Assembly (NCBI RefSeq): GCF_030317105.1
Contig: NZ_JASZYG010000007.1
Coordinates: forward strand, 186,001-250,000
DNA: 64,000 nt
Source: Variovorax brevis
GTDB taxonomy: Bacteria; Pseudomonadota; Gammaproteobacteria; Burkholderiales; Burkholderiaceae_C
Direction: 5' to 3'
Shown: positions 16,814 through 24,621 of the stretch, one piece after another
Layout of the letters: the number at the start of each line of letters is the position of its first letter
How positions within the stretch are numbered: the stretch's first letter is position 1
Made by a program: the position numbers and the translations under genes
The notes under the pieces: generated by a model
Database searches by the model: none
Told to the model about the DNA's origin: nothing
Seen by the model: only the letters and a program-made list of their open reading frames with translations

Positions 16814-17656
16814 TCAGCGGTTGTGGCGTTGCATGAAGACGAGCTTTTCGAAGAGCGTGACGTCCTGTTCGTTCTTCAAGAGCGCGCCGACCAATGGCGG
16901 CACCGCGACCTTGTCGTCCTTGCTTTGCAGCGCTTCGAGCGGGATGTCTTCGGCCACCAGGAGTTTGAGCCAGTCGAGCAGTTCAGACGTCGAAGGTTTC
17001 TTCTTCAGGCCGGGCAGGTTGCGCACGTCGTAGAAGGTCTTCATTGCCGAGGCCAGCAGTTCCGCCTTGAGATTGGGGAAGTGCACGCCCACGATGCTCT
17101 TCATCGTCTCCGCATCGGGGAACTTGATGTAGTGGAAGAAGCAGCGGCGCAGGAAGGCGTCCGGCAGTTCCTTCTCGTTGTTGGAGGTGATGAACACGAC
17201 CGGACGATGCTTGGCGCGGATGAGTTCGCGCGTCTCGTAGCAGTAGAACTCCATGCGGTCGATTTCGCGCAGCAGGTCGTTCGGAAACTCGATGTCGGCC
17301 TTGTCGATTTCGTCGATGAGCAAGGCCACCGGCTCGTCCGAGGTAAAGGCCTGCCACAGCACGCCCTTGACGATGTAGTTGTGGATGTCCTTCACGCGTT
17401 CGTCGCCGAGTTGCGAATCGCGCAGGCGGCTCACCGCGTCGTATTCATACAGGCCCTGCTGCGCCTTGGTGGTCGACTTGATGTGCCATTGCAGCAGCGG
17501 CAGGCCGAGCGCGGTGGACACTTCCTCGGCCAGCATCGTCTTGCCGGTGCCGGGCTCGCCCTTGACGAGCAGCGGACGCTTGAGCGTGATGGACGCGTTG
17601 ACGGCGAGCATCAGGTCTTGTGTGGCGACGTAATTGTCGGAGCCCTTGAATTTCAT
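16814..17656 (-). CDS. MoxR-family AAA+ ATPase
   Basis: 280 residues from ATG 17656 (MKFKGSDNY). Walker A is GEPGTGKT (about 38-45), Walker B VALLIDEID, sensor 1 FITSNNEKELPDAFLRRC, with an arginine finger in the same block. The C-terminal lid domain ends LVFMQRHNR. MoxR ATPases pair with VWA proteins to activate metal-containing or multi-subunit enzymes. The open frame extends to 17731 but the extra N-terminus has no domain and no ribosome site. The cytochrome gene is divergent, 156 bp away. Confidence 0.93.
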   Translation of the reverse strand: MKFKGSDNYVATQDLMLAVNASITLKRPLLVKGEPGTGKTMLAEEVSTALGLPLLQWHIKSTTKAQQGLYEYDAVSRLRDSQLGDERVKDIHNYIVKGVLWQAFTSDEPVALLIDEIDKADIEFPNDLLREIDRMEFYCYETRELIRAKHRPVVFITSNNEKELPDAFLRRCFFHYIKFPDAETMKSIVGVHFPNLKAELLASAMKTFYDVRNLPGLKKKPSTSELLDWLKLLVAEDIPLEALQSKDDKVAVPPLVGALLKNEQDVTLFEKLVFMQRHNR

Positions 17657-17812
17657 GGAAGGCGTTGGCAATGGAGTGTTGATGGAACGACACATTCGAT
17701 GGGTGTCGCGTGGCATGACAGCTCGGGCCACCCGGGGAGTCTAAAAGCCCCCCATATAATCGAACGTTGCTGTTTGAGAAAACCTGGATCTCCACGAGAT
17801 TGTGCGCGCAAA

Positions 17813-18496
17813 ATGAACAAGTTGTTGACCACGATGTTTGCCCTTGCTGTCGCTTGCGTGACGGTGTCGGCCCAAGCCCAGAAGATCACGGGCAATGCTG
17901 AAAACGGCTCCAAGAAGGTCGCCATGTGCGTGGGTTGCCACGGCATCATCGGCTATCAGGCCAGCTTCCCCGAGATTCACAAGGTGCCGATGATCGCGGG
18001 CCAAAGCGCCACCTACATCGTGGCTGCGCTCACCCAGTACAAGGGCGGTGACCGTCGTCACCCCACCATGCGCGCCATCGCCGACACGCTCACCGAGCAG
18101 GACATGGCCGACCTGGCCGCCTACTACAGCACGCTCGGCCTGAAGGAAGGCGACGCGCCCCCGGCCACCGCCAAGGCCCCGAGCGACGCCGTGCAGGCCA
18201 TCATCACGCGTGACAAGGACAACGCCTGCACCAAGTGCCACGGCGCCAACTTCAATACGCCCAACGACGGCTCGGTGCCCAAGCTGGCCGGCCAGCACGC
18301 CGACTACCTCACGGTGGTGTTGAAGGCCTACCAGGTCGATGGCAAGCACGGCATCGTCGGCCGCTCCAACGCGGTCATGAGCGGTCAGGCCAAGAAGCTC
18401 AGCCACACCGAAATCAAGGCGCTGGCCTCTTACATCAGTTCCTTGCCCGGCGAACTGAAGACGGTGCCGGAGTCGCGCATCCACCGCGCCGACTGA
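17813..18496 (+). CDS. Dihaem cytochrome c (c4-like), periplasmic
   Basis: 227 residues. A Sec signal peptide (1-23, ending AQA) precedes two class I cytochrome domains, each with one haem site: CVGCH (about residue 43) and CTKCH (about 140). Candidate axial methionines are in HPTMRAIAD and NAVMSGQA. This is the layout of cytochrome c4, a soluble dihaem electron carrier usually donating to terminal oxidases. A TATAAT at 17755-17760 is a likely -10 element without a good -35. A terminator follows the stop. Confidence 0.92.
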   Translation: MNKLLTTMFALAVACVTVSAQAQKITGNAENGSKKVAMCVGCHGIIGYQASFPEIHKVPMIAGQSATYIVAALTQYKGGDRRHPTMRAIADTLTEQDMADLAAYYSTLGLKEGDAPPATAKAPSDAVQAIITRDKDNACTKCHGANFNTPNDGSVPKLAGQHADYLTVVLKAYQVDGKHGIVGRSNAVMSGQAKKLSHTEIKALASYISSLPGELKTVPESRIHRAD

Positions 18497-18518
18497 GCAC
18501 TGCGCTCCCCGCAAGAAG

Positions 18519-18547
18519 ACCCGCCCCGAGCGATCGAGGCGGGTTTT
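18519..18547 (+). terminator. Rho-independent terminator after the cytochrome gene
   Basis: Stem ACCCGCC/GGCGGGT with an inner CGA/TCG extension, followed by T6. It ends just before the stop of the convergent XRE gene. Confidence 0.88.
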
Positions 18548-18548
18548 T

Positions 18549-19313
18549 TCATGGGCTGATGGCAGGCGCCTGCGACCGGGCGTCACGGCGCAGTTTGGCA
18601 AACACGGCAGGCTCCCACTCGCGCGTGGCCAGCAGCACACCCGTTCCGCGCTTCTGACTCAGCGGCGCGCCCGCCGATTCCTGATGCAGCGCCGCGAGCC
18701 GGACGCGCAGACGTCGCAGTTCCACCTGGAACTCGGCCTGCGCCGGTCCCGTCAACATGCCGTGCGCAAAGTCCAGGCTTTCTCCGGGGCGTTCGAACCG
18801 GCAGTCCAGGAAGCTGCCCAATCCCTGGGTGAGAAAGAAATGGCGGATCGGCCCATCGGGCAGCCAGTCGAAATCCCGTGCCACGCGAAGCCGGATTCGA
18901 TCGCCGGGCAGCAGGTCGATCACGCCCATGCGGTCGAGCACCAGCACGCGCTTGAGGCACTCCGCCTTGGTCATGCGGTAGGCCACCACGATCTCCATCA
19001 CCGTCCAGTGGTTGAACACGCACACGGCCACGAGCAGCAGGTGGATGTCCGACACCAGTTGCTGCTCCTGCTCCAGCGTCATGGTGCTCAGGCGCGGCAG
19101 GGAGGCGCCGGCTTCCTGCAGCAGCTCGGCCATCGTGAAACCCAGCAGTTCGCTGATTTGCGCCAGCCGCTCCACCGTGAGGCGCTCGCTCGCAAAGAGC
19201 CGCTTGACGCTCGGCTCGGAGAGGTCGAGCGCGCGGGCGACATCGCGGTAGGTGAGTCCCTGGCTCTTGAGTTGGCGCTTGATGGTGGAGAGGAGTTGAA
19301 CGACTTCAGACAT
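18549..19313 (-). CDS. XRE-family helix-turn-helix regulator
   Basis: 254 residues. The N-terminal Cro/CI-type helix-turn-helix (about 12-65) contains LTYRDVARALDLSEPSVKRLF and LAQISELLGFTMAELL. The rest is a helical domain of about 180 residues (LEQEQQLVSDIHLLLV, MTKAECLKRVLVLDRMGVIDLLPGDRIR) with no enzyme motif I recognise; it may bind a ligand or dimerise. It is a lone gene convergent with the cytochrome. Target unknown. Confidence 0.85.
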   Translation of the reverse strand: MSEVVQLLSTIKRQLKSQGLTYRDVARALDLSEPSVKRLFASERLTVERLAQISELLGFTMAELLQEAGASLPRLSTMTLEQEQQLVSDIHLLLVAVCVFNHWTVMEIVVAYRMTKAECLKRVLVLDRMGVIDLLPGDRIRLRVARDFDWLPDGPIRHFFLTQGLGSFLDCRFERPGESLDFAHGMLTGPAQAEFQVELRRLRVRLAALHQESAGAPLSQKRGTGVLLATREWEPAVFAKLRRDARSQAPAISP

Positions 19314-19437
19314 GGGCGGTGGTATTGAATAGCGATCCTTTTCGTCGCAGTCTAGACGACTGTTTCAGGCTCAGGTCGCGCATTTCGCTACCTGCTGGCA
19401 ATCTTCGGGCCTTCTTCACAACCCGAATCCGCGAACC

Positions 19438-20130
19438 ATGAGCACCTTCAGACAGACCCTTTGCCGATGGACCGGCGTCCTGTGGGCCACCGCCTTGCTG
19501 GTACCGCTCGGCGCACAGGCCGCGAACGCGGCCAGCGCCACCACAGCCACCATCGCCTCGCTGGCCTCCGACCTGCAGGTGGGCGACGTGGTGTTCATCC
19601 GCATCGGCGCGAAGCCCTTTCGCGAGGTGGCCGACGCCACGGATTCATGGACCAACCACGTGGGCGTGGTCGTCGACACGCAGGGAGCCGAGCCCCTGAT
19701 CGGCGAAAGCGCGGTGCCGTGGTCGGGCACGACAACCCTGTCGAAGTTCGTCGCGCGCTCCGAGGGCGGTCGCGTCGCGGTCATGCGCCTGCACACGGCC
19801 TTGACGCCGGCCATGCAGCAAAAGGTCGCCGAGGCCGCTGGCAGGCGATCCGGCATCCACTACGACACCGGCTTCAACCTGCATTCGCGCGGACAGTTCT
19901 GCTCGCGGTACGTGCGTGAGGTGCTGATGGAAGCCACGGGAAAGACCGTGGGCGAGGTCGAGACCTTCGCCCATCTTCTTTCGCGCAAGCCGGATGCGAA
20001 CCTGGGCTTCTGGAAGCTCTGGTACTTCGGCCGCATTCCATGGGACCGCGAGACCGTCACGCCCGCCAGCCTGCTCAACAGCCCCGAACTGCGCCCGGTG
20101 TTCGACGGCGTGGCGACGGCCTCGCCCTGA
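19438..20130 (+). CDS. Exported YiiX/YebB-like NlpC/P60-superfamily cysteine hydrolase
   Basis: 230 residues. A signal peptide (1-31, ending AANAA) precedes a circularly permuted papain-like fold. The catalytic His comes first (SWTNHVGVVVD, about residue 75) and the Cys later (RGQFCSRYVREV, about 157), as in the YiiX/YebB group. The core LQVGDVVFIRIGAKPF is the usual first strand. Members are thought to cut amide or peptide bonds in the envelope. It is convergent with pcaG, with only 3 bp between stops. Confidence 0.85.
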   Translation: MSTFRQTLCRWTGVLWATALLVPLGAQAANAASATTATIASLASDLQVGDVVFIRIGAKPFREVADATDSWTNHVGVVVDTQGAEPLIGESAVPWSGTTTLSKFVARSEGGRVAVMRLHTALTPAMQQKVAEAAGRRSGIHYDTGFNLHSRGQFCSRYVREVLMEATGKTVGEVETFAHLLSRKPDANLGFWKLWYFGRIPWDRETVTPASLLNSPELRPVFDGVATASP

Positions 20131-20133
20131 AGT

Positions 20134-20739
20134 TCAAACGTCGAAGAACGCCGTTTCCTTTGCACCCTGCATGTGGATATCAAAGCGGTAAGTCACCTGT
20201 CCGCCTTCTTCGCTGCGCTGGGCAATCAGCGTGTCGCGCCGCTCGGCAGGCACCGAGTTCAGCACCGCATCTTCGGCATTCGCCCGCACCTCGTCGCTGA
20301 AGTAGATGCGCGTGAACGCATGCAGCAGCAGCCCGCGCATCGTCACGATGGCGTTGATGAACGGTGCCTCGCCGGGCGAGTTGGCGCCGGGCTTGACCGT
20401 GTGGAACACGAAGCGGTTCTGCGCATCGGTTCCCGTGCCCACGCGGCCGAAGCCCCGGAAGCCGCGCGCCCTGGCGTCCTCCACCGACTCCGGATAGCGG
20501 CCTTCACCGTCCGGCTGGCAGATTTCGACCATCGCGTCGTTGATGGCCTTGCCGTCGCCATCGATCACGCGGCCTTCCAGCCGGATGCGCTGGCCGCGGG
20601 CGCCGTCGAGCGCGACCTGCGCGTCGAAGGGCTGGTTGAAGTCGTAGCCGTATTGCGTGGCCGTCAGGCCGTAGGCGAAGTAGGGGCCGACCGTCTGCGA
20701 AGGGGTCTGGCCGAAATTGGATTCGAGTGCGCTCATCAT
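20134..20739 (-). CDS. pcaG: Protocatechuate 3,4-dioxygenase, alpha subunit
   Basis: 201 residues. PcaG is the non-catalytic partner of PcaH in the intradiol enzyme that opens protocatechuate to 3-carboxy-cis,cis-muconate. Family landmarks are QTPSQTVGPYFAYGLT at the start and ICQPDGEGRYPES, FGRVGTG and HAFTRIYFSDE later; the iron ligands of the beta subunit are absent, as expected. AGGAGA lies 8 bp before the ATG at 20739. It sits 25 bp downstream of pcaH. The carboxymuconate steps (pcaB, pcaC, pcaD) are not in the window. Confidence 0.96.
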   Translation of the reverse strand: MMSALESNFGQTPSQTVGPYFAYGLTATQYGYDFNQPFDAQVALDGARGQRIRLEGRVIDGDGKAINDAMVEICQPDGEGRYPESVEDARARGFRGFGRVGTGTDAQNRFVFHTVKPGANSPGEAPFINAIVTMRGLLLHAFTRIYFSDEVRANAEDAVLNSVPAERRDTLIAQRSEEGGQVTYRFDIHMQGAKETAFFDV

Positions 20740-20764
20740 GATGGGTGTCTCCTTGGCTGGCGGC

Positions 20765-21490
20765 TCAGCGGTTTTCAAAAGGCGTTTCGTCCGCGCCGCG
20801 CAGCACGATGTCGAACTGGTAGCCCAGCGCGTAGTTCTCTTCGGTGATGTCCAGGCTGAAGTCGGCCACCAGGCGGTTGCGGTACTTCTCTGGCGTGCCC
20901 GTGACCATCGGGTCGTATTGCAGCAGCGGGTCGCCGGGGAAATACATCTGCGTTACGAGGCGGCTGGCGAAGTGCTCGCCGAACAGCGACAGGTGAATGT
21001 GCTGCGGGCGCCAGGCGTTGGGATGGTTGCCCCAGGGATAGGCGCCGGGCTTGATGGTCAGGAAGCGGTAGCGGCCTTCGTCGTCGGTGAGGCAGCGGCC
21101 GGCGCCCAGGAAGTTCGGGTCCAGCGGCGCGTCGTGCTGGTCGACCTTGTGCACGTAGCGGCCGGCGGCGTTGGCTTGCCACAGTTCCACCAGCGTGTTG
21201 CGCACCGGGCGCTTGCGCTCGTCAAGCACCTGGCCCGTCAGGATCATGCGTTCGCCCAGCGGCTCGCCGTTGCGGCGGGCATTGCGCGTCAGGTCGTGGT
21301 CGAACTCGCCGATGCTGTCGTGGCCGTACACCGGCTGGCGCAACTCGGCCATCGACGCCTTCATGGGAATCAGCGGCTTGGTCGGGCCGCGCTTCATGGT
21401 CGACTTGTAGCCGGGGTAGAGGTACGCGGGGTGGCTGGGCCAGTCGCGTGGGTCGAGCGTCGTGGCGGTGGGGCTTGCCTTGGTCAGCAT
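20765..21490 (-). CDS. pcaH: Protocatechuate 3,4-dioxygenase, beta subunit
   Basis: 241 residues. The catalytic, Fe(III)-binding subunit. By alignment with the Pseudomonas enzyme (Tyr108, Tyr147, His160, His162) the four ligands are Tyr112 (GRYVHK), Tyr151 (GAYPWGNH), His164 and His166 (WRPQHIHLSL), all with a constant offset of four. A good ribosome site (CAGGAGA) precedes the ATG. The gene leads the pcaHG operon and diverges from pcaQ over 103 bp. Confidence 0.97.
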   Translation of the reverse strand: MLTKASPTATTLDPRDWPSHPAYLYPGYKSTMKRGPTKPLIPMKASMAELRQPVYGHDSIGEFDHDLTRNARRNGEPLGERMILTGQVLDERKRPVRNTLVELWQANAAGRYVHKVDQHDAPLDPNFLGAGRCLTDDEGRYRFLTIKPGAYPWGNHPNAWRPQHIHLSLFGEHFASRLVTQMYFPGDPLLQYDPMVTGTPEKYRNRLVADFSLDITEENYALGYQFDIVLRGADETPFENR

Positions 21491-21551
21491 GTGGGGTCTC
21501 CTGGGGGATTTCGCTGTTCTGGAGCCCGAACTTTATGGCCGGCGTTAGTTG

Positions 21552-21581
21552 ATGTAAATTGAAGAATCGAACGATTTACAT
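21552..21581. promoter_or_regulatory. Candidate PcaQ operator: ATGTAAAT-N14-ATTTACAT
   Basis: A perfect 8-bp inverted repeat (21552-21559 and 21574-21581) lies in the 103-bp gap between pcaH and pcaQ. Position, A/T-rich arms and dyad symmetry fit a LysR-type site controlling both directions. The right arm ends 12 bp before the pcaQ start. Confidence 0.6.
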
Positions 21582-21593
21582 GAGCATTGGTAA

Positions 21594-22613
21594 TTGAAAC
21601 TTTCGACCTCTCCCGCGCCGGGCCCGGTCCCCGCTTTTGCGAGAAACGTGCAGCTGCGGCACCTGCGCTGCTTTGTCGCGGTGGCGCAGGAAAGGCACCT
21701 CGCGCGGGCGGCCGAACGGCTGGCGCTGAGCCAGCCGGCCATGTCCAAGACCCTGACCGAACTGGAAGAACTGGCCGGCACGCGCTTGGTGGAGCGCGGC
21801 AGCGCCGGACGACGCGGCGTGCAGGGCCTGACCGCCGCCGGCGAGCAGTTGCTGACGCATGCGCTGCGCGTGCTGGAGGCCATCGACGCCAGTGCGCAGG
21901 CGGTGGCTCCCGTGTCCGGCGAGCGGCCGGAGCGCCTGCGCATCGGCGCCCTGCCCAGCGTGGCGCCTTCGCTGTTGCCGCAGGCGCTGGCGGGCCTGCG
22001 CGCCCATTGGCCTGCGCTGCAGATCCTCGTCAAGAGCGCGGCCAATGCGGTGCTGCTGGACGAACTGCGGGCAGGGGAGCTGGATGTGGTCGTGGGCCGC
22101 ATGAGCGATCCGCTGCTGATGGGCGGCCTGAGCTTCGAACTGCTGCACACCGAGCCGCTGGTTTTCGTGGCGCGGCAAGGGCATCCGCTGGCGCGGCGGG
22201 GCGCGTCCGCGCAGGCGGCGCTCGGGTTTCCGCTGGTGGTTTATGGCGAGGGCACCATTCCGCGGCACAACACCGAGAGCTTCCTGTCGTCGCTGGGGCT
22301 GAGCCTGCCGCAGAACGCACTGCAGACGCTGGACGTGTCGGTGGCGAGCGCGCTGGTGGCGGCGTCGGATGCGATCTGGATCACCCCGCTGGGGGCCGCG
22401 CGCAACGATCTGGCCAAGGGCGAGTTGGTGCGGCTGCGCATCGACACGCCGGGCACGGAAGAGCCGGTCGGGCTCCTGCTGCGCAGCGAGGCCGAGCCGA
22501 CGGCTGCGCGCACGGCGCTGATCGGGCTGTTGCGTGAAGTGGCGCGGCGTTTCGCCGCGACCACCCGGCGCCGGGTTCCCGCTCCCTCTCCCGCCGGGAG
22601 AGGGCTGGGGTGA
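21594..22613 (+). CDS. pcaQ: LysR-family regulator of protocatechuate genes (PcaQ-like)
   Basis: 339 residues. The N-terminal LysR helix-turn-helix (about 20-80: LRHLRCFVAVAQERHLARAAERLALSQPAMSKTL) and a type 2 periplasmic-binding-like effector domain follow the PcaQ pattern, and the gene diverges from pcaHG. PcaQ activates pca genes in answer to carboxymuconolactone-type intermediates. The start is unsure: a TTG at 21594 gives the longest product and a GTG at 21648 begins at QLRHLRC. The last dozen residues (PAPSPAGRGLG) and the stop are encoded by a REP-like palindrome, so the natural C-terminus was probably shorter or ends in the repeat. Confidence 0.9.
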   Translation: MKLSTSPAPGPVPAFARNVQLRHLRCFVAVAQERHLARAAERLALSQPAMSKTLTELEELAGTRLVERGSAGRRGVQGLTAAGEQLLTHALRVLEAIDASAQAVAPVSGERPERLRIGALPSVAPSLLPQALAGLRAHWPALQILVKSAANAVLLDELRAGELDVVVGRMSDPLLMGGLSFELLHTEPLVFVARQGHPLARRGASAQAALGFPLVVYGEGTIPRHNTESFLSSLGLSLPQNALQTLDVSVASALVAASDAIWITPLGAARNDLAKGELVRLRIDTPGTEEPVGLLLRSEAEPTAARTALIGLLREVARRFAATTRRRVPAPSPAGRGLG

Positions 22614-22695
22614 GGGCTCCGGGCCTTTGAGGAGGCGGGGTCTTGCATGCGCCGCAAGCCCTCACCCCAACCCTCTCCCCACGGGGAGAGGGAGC
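22581..22695. repeat. REP/BIME-like pair of palindromes between pcaQ and DUF1841
   Basis: Two copies of a CCCTCTCCC...GGGAGAGGG palindrome (about 22584-22604 and 22674-22693) in opposite orientation are joined by GTGAGGGC / GCCCTCAC arms. It is the same family as the array at 39263-39783. It separates two convergent genes and overlaps the end of pcaQ. Confidence 0.85.
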
Positions 22696-22698
22696 AAT

Positions 22699-23133
22699 TC
22701 AATCCCGCGTCGCGCGGCGCTGCACGCAGGCGATGTAGGCCTCGCCATCCGGCGGCCGGCCCGCACGCTGGCTCTCCCACATCATCTGGCCCAGGCACTC
22801 CATCGCCTCGTGGTGCGCATCCAGCAGCGAATCGCGCCGCGCGGCCAGCAGTTCGACGGCCTGGCGGATCCCGCGGGGCTGGTCGATGGAGCACTGCTCG
22901 CTGATCGACAGGTGCATCGACAGGTGCAGGAACGGGTTCTCGCGCCCGTCCTTGCCGTCATACACGCGGGCCACGGCGGCGTCCGCGTCGGCCAAGTCGG
23001 CGTGGTATTCGGGGTGCGCGTCGATCCAGCCGGCGGCGATGGTTTCGAGCGCCTCCATCGGCAGGCCCTGGCGGCTCTTGGCATACACGTCGCAGAAAAA
23101 ACGACGCACCTCTTCTTGGGACGGATTGAACAT
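22699..23133 (-). CDS. DUF1841 family protein
   Basis: 144 residues, a small soluble protein typical of betaproteobacteria: MFNPSQEEVRRFFCDVYAK at the start, ENPFLHLSMHLSISEQ in the middle and HEAMECLGQMMWESQR near the end. No catalytic motif is known to me. Its stop lies 3 bp from the repeat that separates it from pcaQ. It is divergent from the PAP2 gene. Confidence 0.9.
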   Translation of the reverse strand: MFNPSQEEVRRFFCDVYAKSRQGLPMEALETIAAGWIDAHPEYHADLADADAAVARVYDGKDGRENPFLHLSMHLSISEQCSIDQPRGIRQAVELLAARRDSLLDAHHEAMECLGQMMWESQRAGRPPDGEAYIACVQRRATRD

Positions 23134-23270
23134 GCGGGAAGGGTATCACCGGGTTCCTTCACGGCGTAAAGTGTCGGTATTACGCGTTTTCCTGTCTCGG
23201 CTCGCTGTCCTCACGCAAGATCAGGGCACCGCACTGTCGATTTGCCCACTTGCAAGGATCAGCCCGCCTC

Positions 23271-23978
23271 ATGCCCATCACACCGCCGCGCGCGCCATGG
23301 ACCGTCGAGATCGGGGAGCGGTTGCGCAGTCATTTGCTGCTGAAGCTGGTCGGCACGACGGCGTGGATCTGGGTGTTCTTCATCGGCTACTTTCACCTGC
23401 TGCGCTATCCGGTGGGCGCCGTGACGGTGATGCCGCTCACGCCGCTGGACGCGCTGGTGCCCTTCCACGCCCCCTGGCTCATTCCGTATTTCTCGCTCTG
23501 GGTTTATGTGGGCGTGGCGCCGGGGCTGCAGCGCAGTTTTCGCTCACTGCTGGTGTACGGCCTCTGGGCCGCGGCCTTGTGCCTGGCGGGCCTGGTGCTC
23601 TTTTTCATCTGGCCGACCCGCATTCCGTCCATGCCCTATGACGCCGGCGGCTTTCCCGGCTACGCCATGCTGCAAGGCATCGACGCGGCGGGCAACGCCT
23701 GTCCTTCGATGCATGTGGCAATTGCCATCTTCACCGCGTACTGGATCGAGCACGTGCTCAAGGGTGCGCGCGTGCCCGTGGTGCTGCGCGCGGTCAACCT
23801 GCTGTGGTTCCTGGCGATTGCCTATTCCACGCTGGCCACGCGCCAGCACGTGGTGCTGGATGTGCTGGCGGGTGCGGTGCTCGGCAGCGTCTTCGCATGG
23901 GCGTCGTTTCGCTGGCGTCCCAGTCCTCGCGGCACGGCGGGCGCCGCGCGCTCCGTGGCCGTCCTGAATCGGCGCTAG
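23271..23978 (+). CDS. PAP2-superfamily phosphatase, integral membrane
   Basis: 235 residues with about six membrane segments. The PAP2 active-site motifs are present: GNACPSMHVAIAIF (P-S-x-H, about residue 147) and STLATRQHVVLDVLAG (S-R-x5-H-x3-D type). The first motif (KX6RP) is poorly preserved. Such enzymes remove phosphate from lipid phosphates such as phosphatidate or undecaprenyl pyrophosphate, or transfer head groups. A TTG at 23250 could extend the start by seven codons; the ATG at 23271 is preferred. Confidence 0.85.
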   Translation: MPITPPRAPWTVEIGERLRSHLLLKLVGTTAWIWVFFIGYFHLLRYPVGAVTVMPLTPLDALVPFHAPWLIPYFSLWVYVGVAPGLQRSFRSLLVYGLWAAALCLAGLVLFFIWPTRIPSMPYDAGGFPGYAMLQGIDAAGNACPSMHVAIAIFTAYWIEHVLKGARVPVVLRAVNLLWFLAIAYSTLATRQHVVLDVLAGAVLGSVFAWASFRWRPSPRGTAGAARSVAVLNRR

Positions 23979-24161
23979 CCAGGGCGCTACTACAGGCCGC
24001 TCGTTGCAGCGGCCCTGAACGATCCGGCCCCCGGGCGCCGGATCCGCATTCGCACGATTGTTTTTTCGATGCGCCAGGCGTGTAATGGCGCCGCCCCATG
24101 ACCGAAATGCGCCCAGCGCACCCGTGTTCGCAGGACGCAGAACAACGAGGAGACACGTCCC

Positions 24162-24620
24162 ATGGCTTCACTGACAGTGAATGGAGCGTCGCGCAACTTC
24201 GACGGCGACGCGTCGATGCCCCTGCTCTGGTATCTGCGCGACGAGCTGCAGATGACCGGCACCAAATTCGGTTGCGGCATGGCCCTTTGCGGCGCCTGCA
24301 CCGTCCACCTCAACGGCGCGGCGGTGCGATCTTGCAGCACGCCCATGAGTGCCGCGATGGGCAAGAACGTGACCACCATCGAGGGCCTGGACCCCAAAGG
24401 CATGCACCCGCTGCAGGTCGCCTGGCGCGAGGCGGGCGTGCCGCAATGCGGCTACTGTCAATCGGGCCAGATCATGCAGGCGGCCGCGCTGCTGGCGGAG
24501 AACAAGCGACCGTCCGAGGCGCAGATCGAGGCCGCCATGTCGGGCAACATCTGTCGATGCGGCACCTACACGCGCATCAAGGCCGCCATCGTGCAGGCCT
24601 CGAACATGAAGGGAGCGTGA
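24162..24620 (+). CDS. 2Fe-2S subunit of a molybdenum hydroxylase (IorA-like)
   Basis: 152 residues. An N-terminal plant-type [2Fe-2S] domain (TKFGCGMALCGACTVHLNG, about 40-58) is followed by the second, helical [2Fe-2S] domain (PQCGYCQSGQIMQA and NICRCGTYTRI). This is the small subunit of two-component xanthine-oxidase-family enzymes such as isoquinoline 1-oxidoreductase and some aldehyde dehydrogenases. A GAGGAGA site precedes the ATG. It is coupled to the large subunit, 1 bp away. Confidence 0.95.
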   Translation: MASLTVNGASRNFDGDASMPLLWYLRDELQMTGTKFGCGMALCGACTVHLNGAAVRSCSTPMSAAMGKNVTTIEGLDPKGMHPLQVAWREAGVPQCGYCQSGQIMQAAALLAENKRPSEAQIEAAMSGNICRCGTYTRIKAAIVQASNMKGA

Positions 24621-24621
24621 C

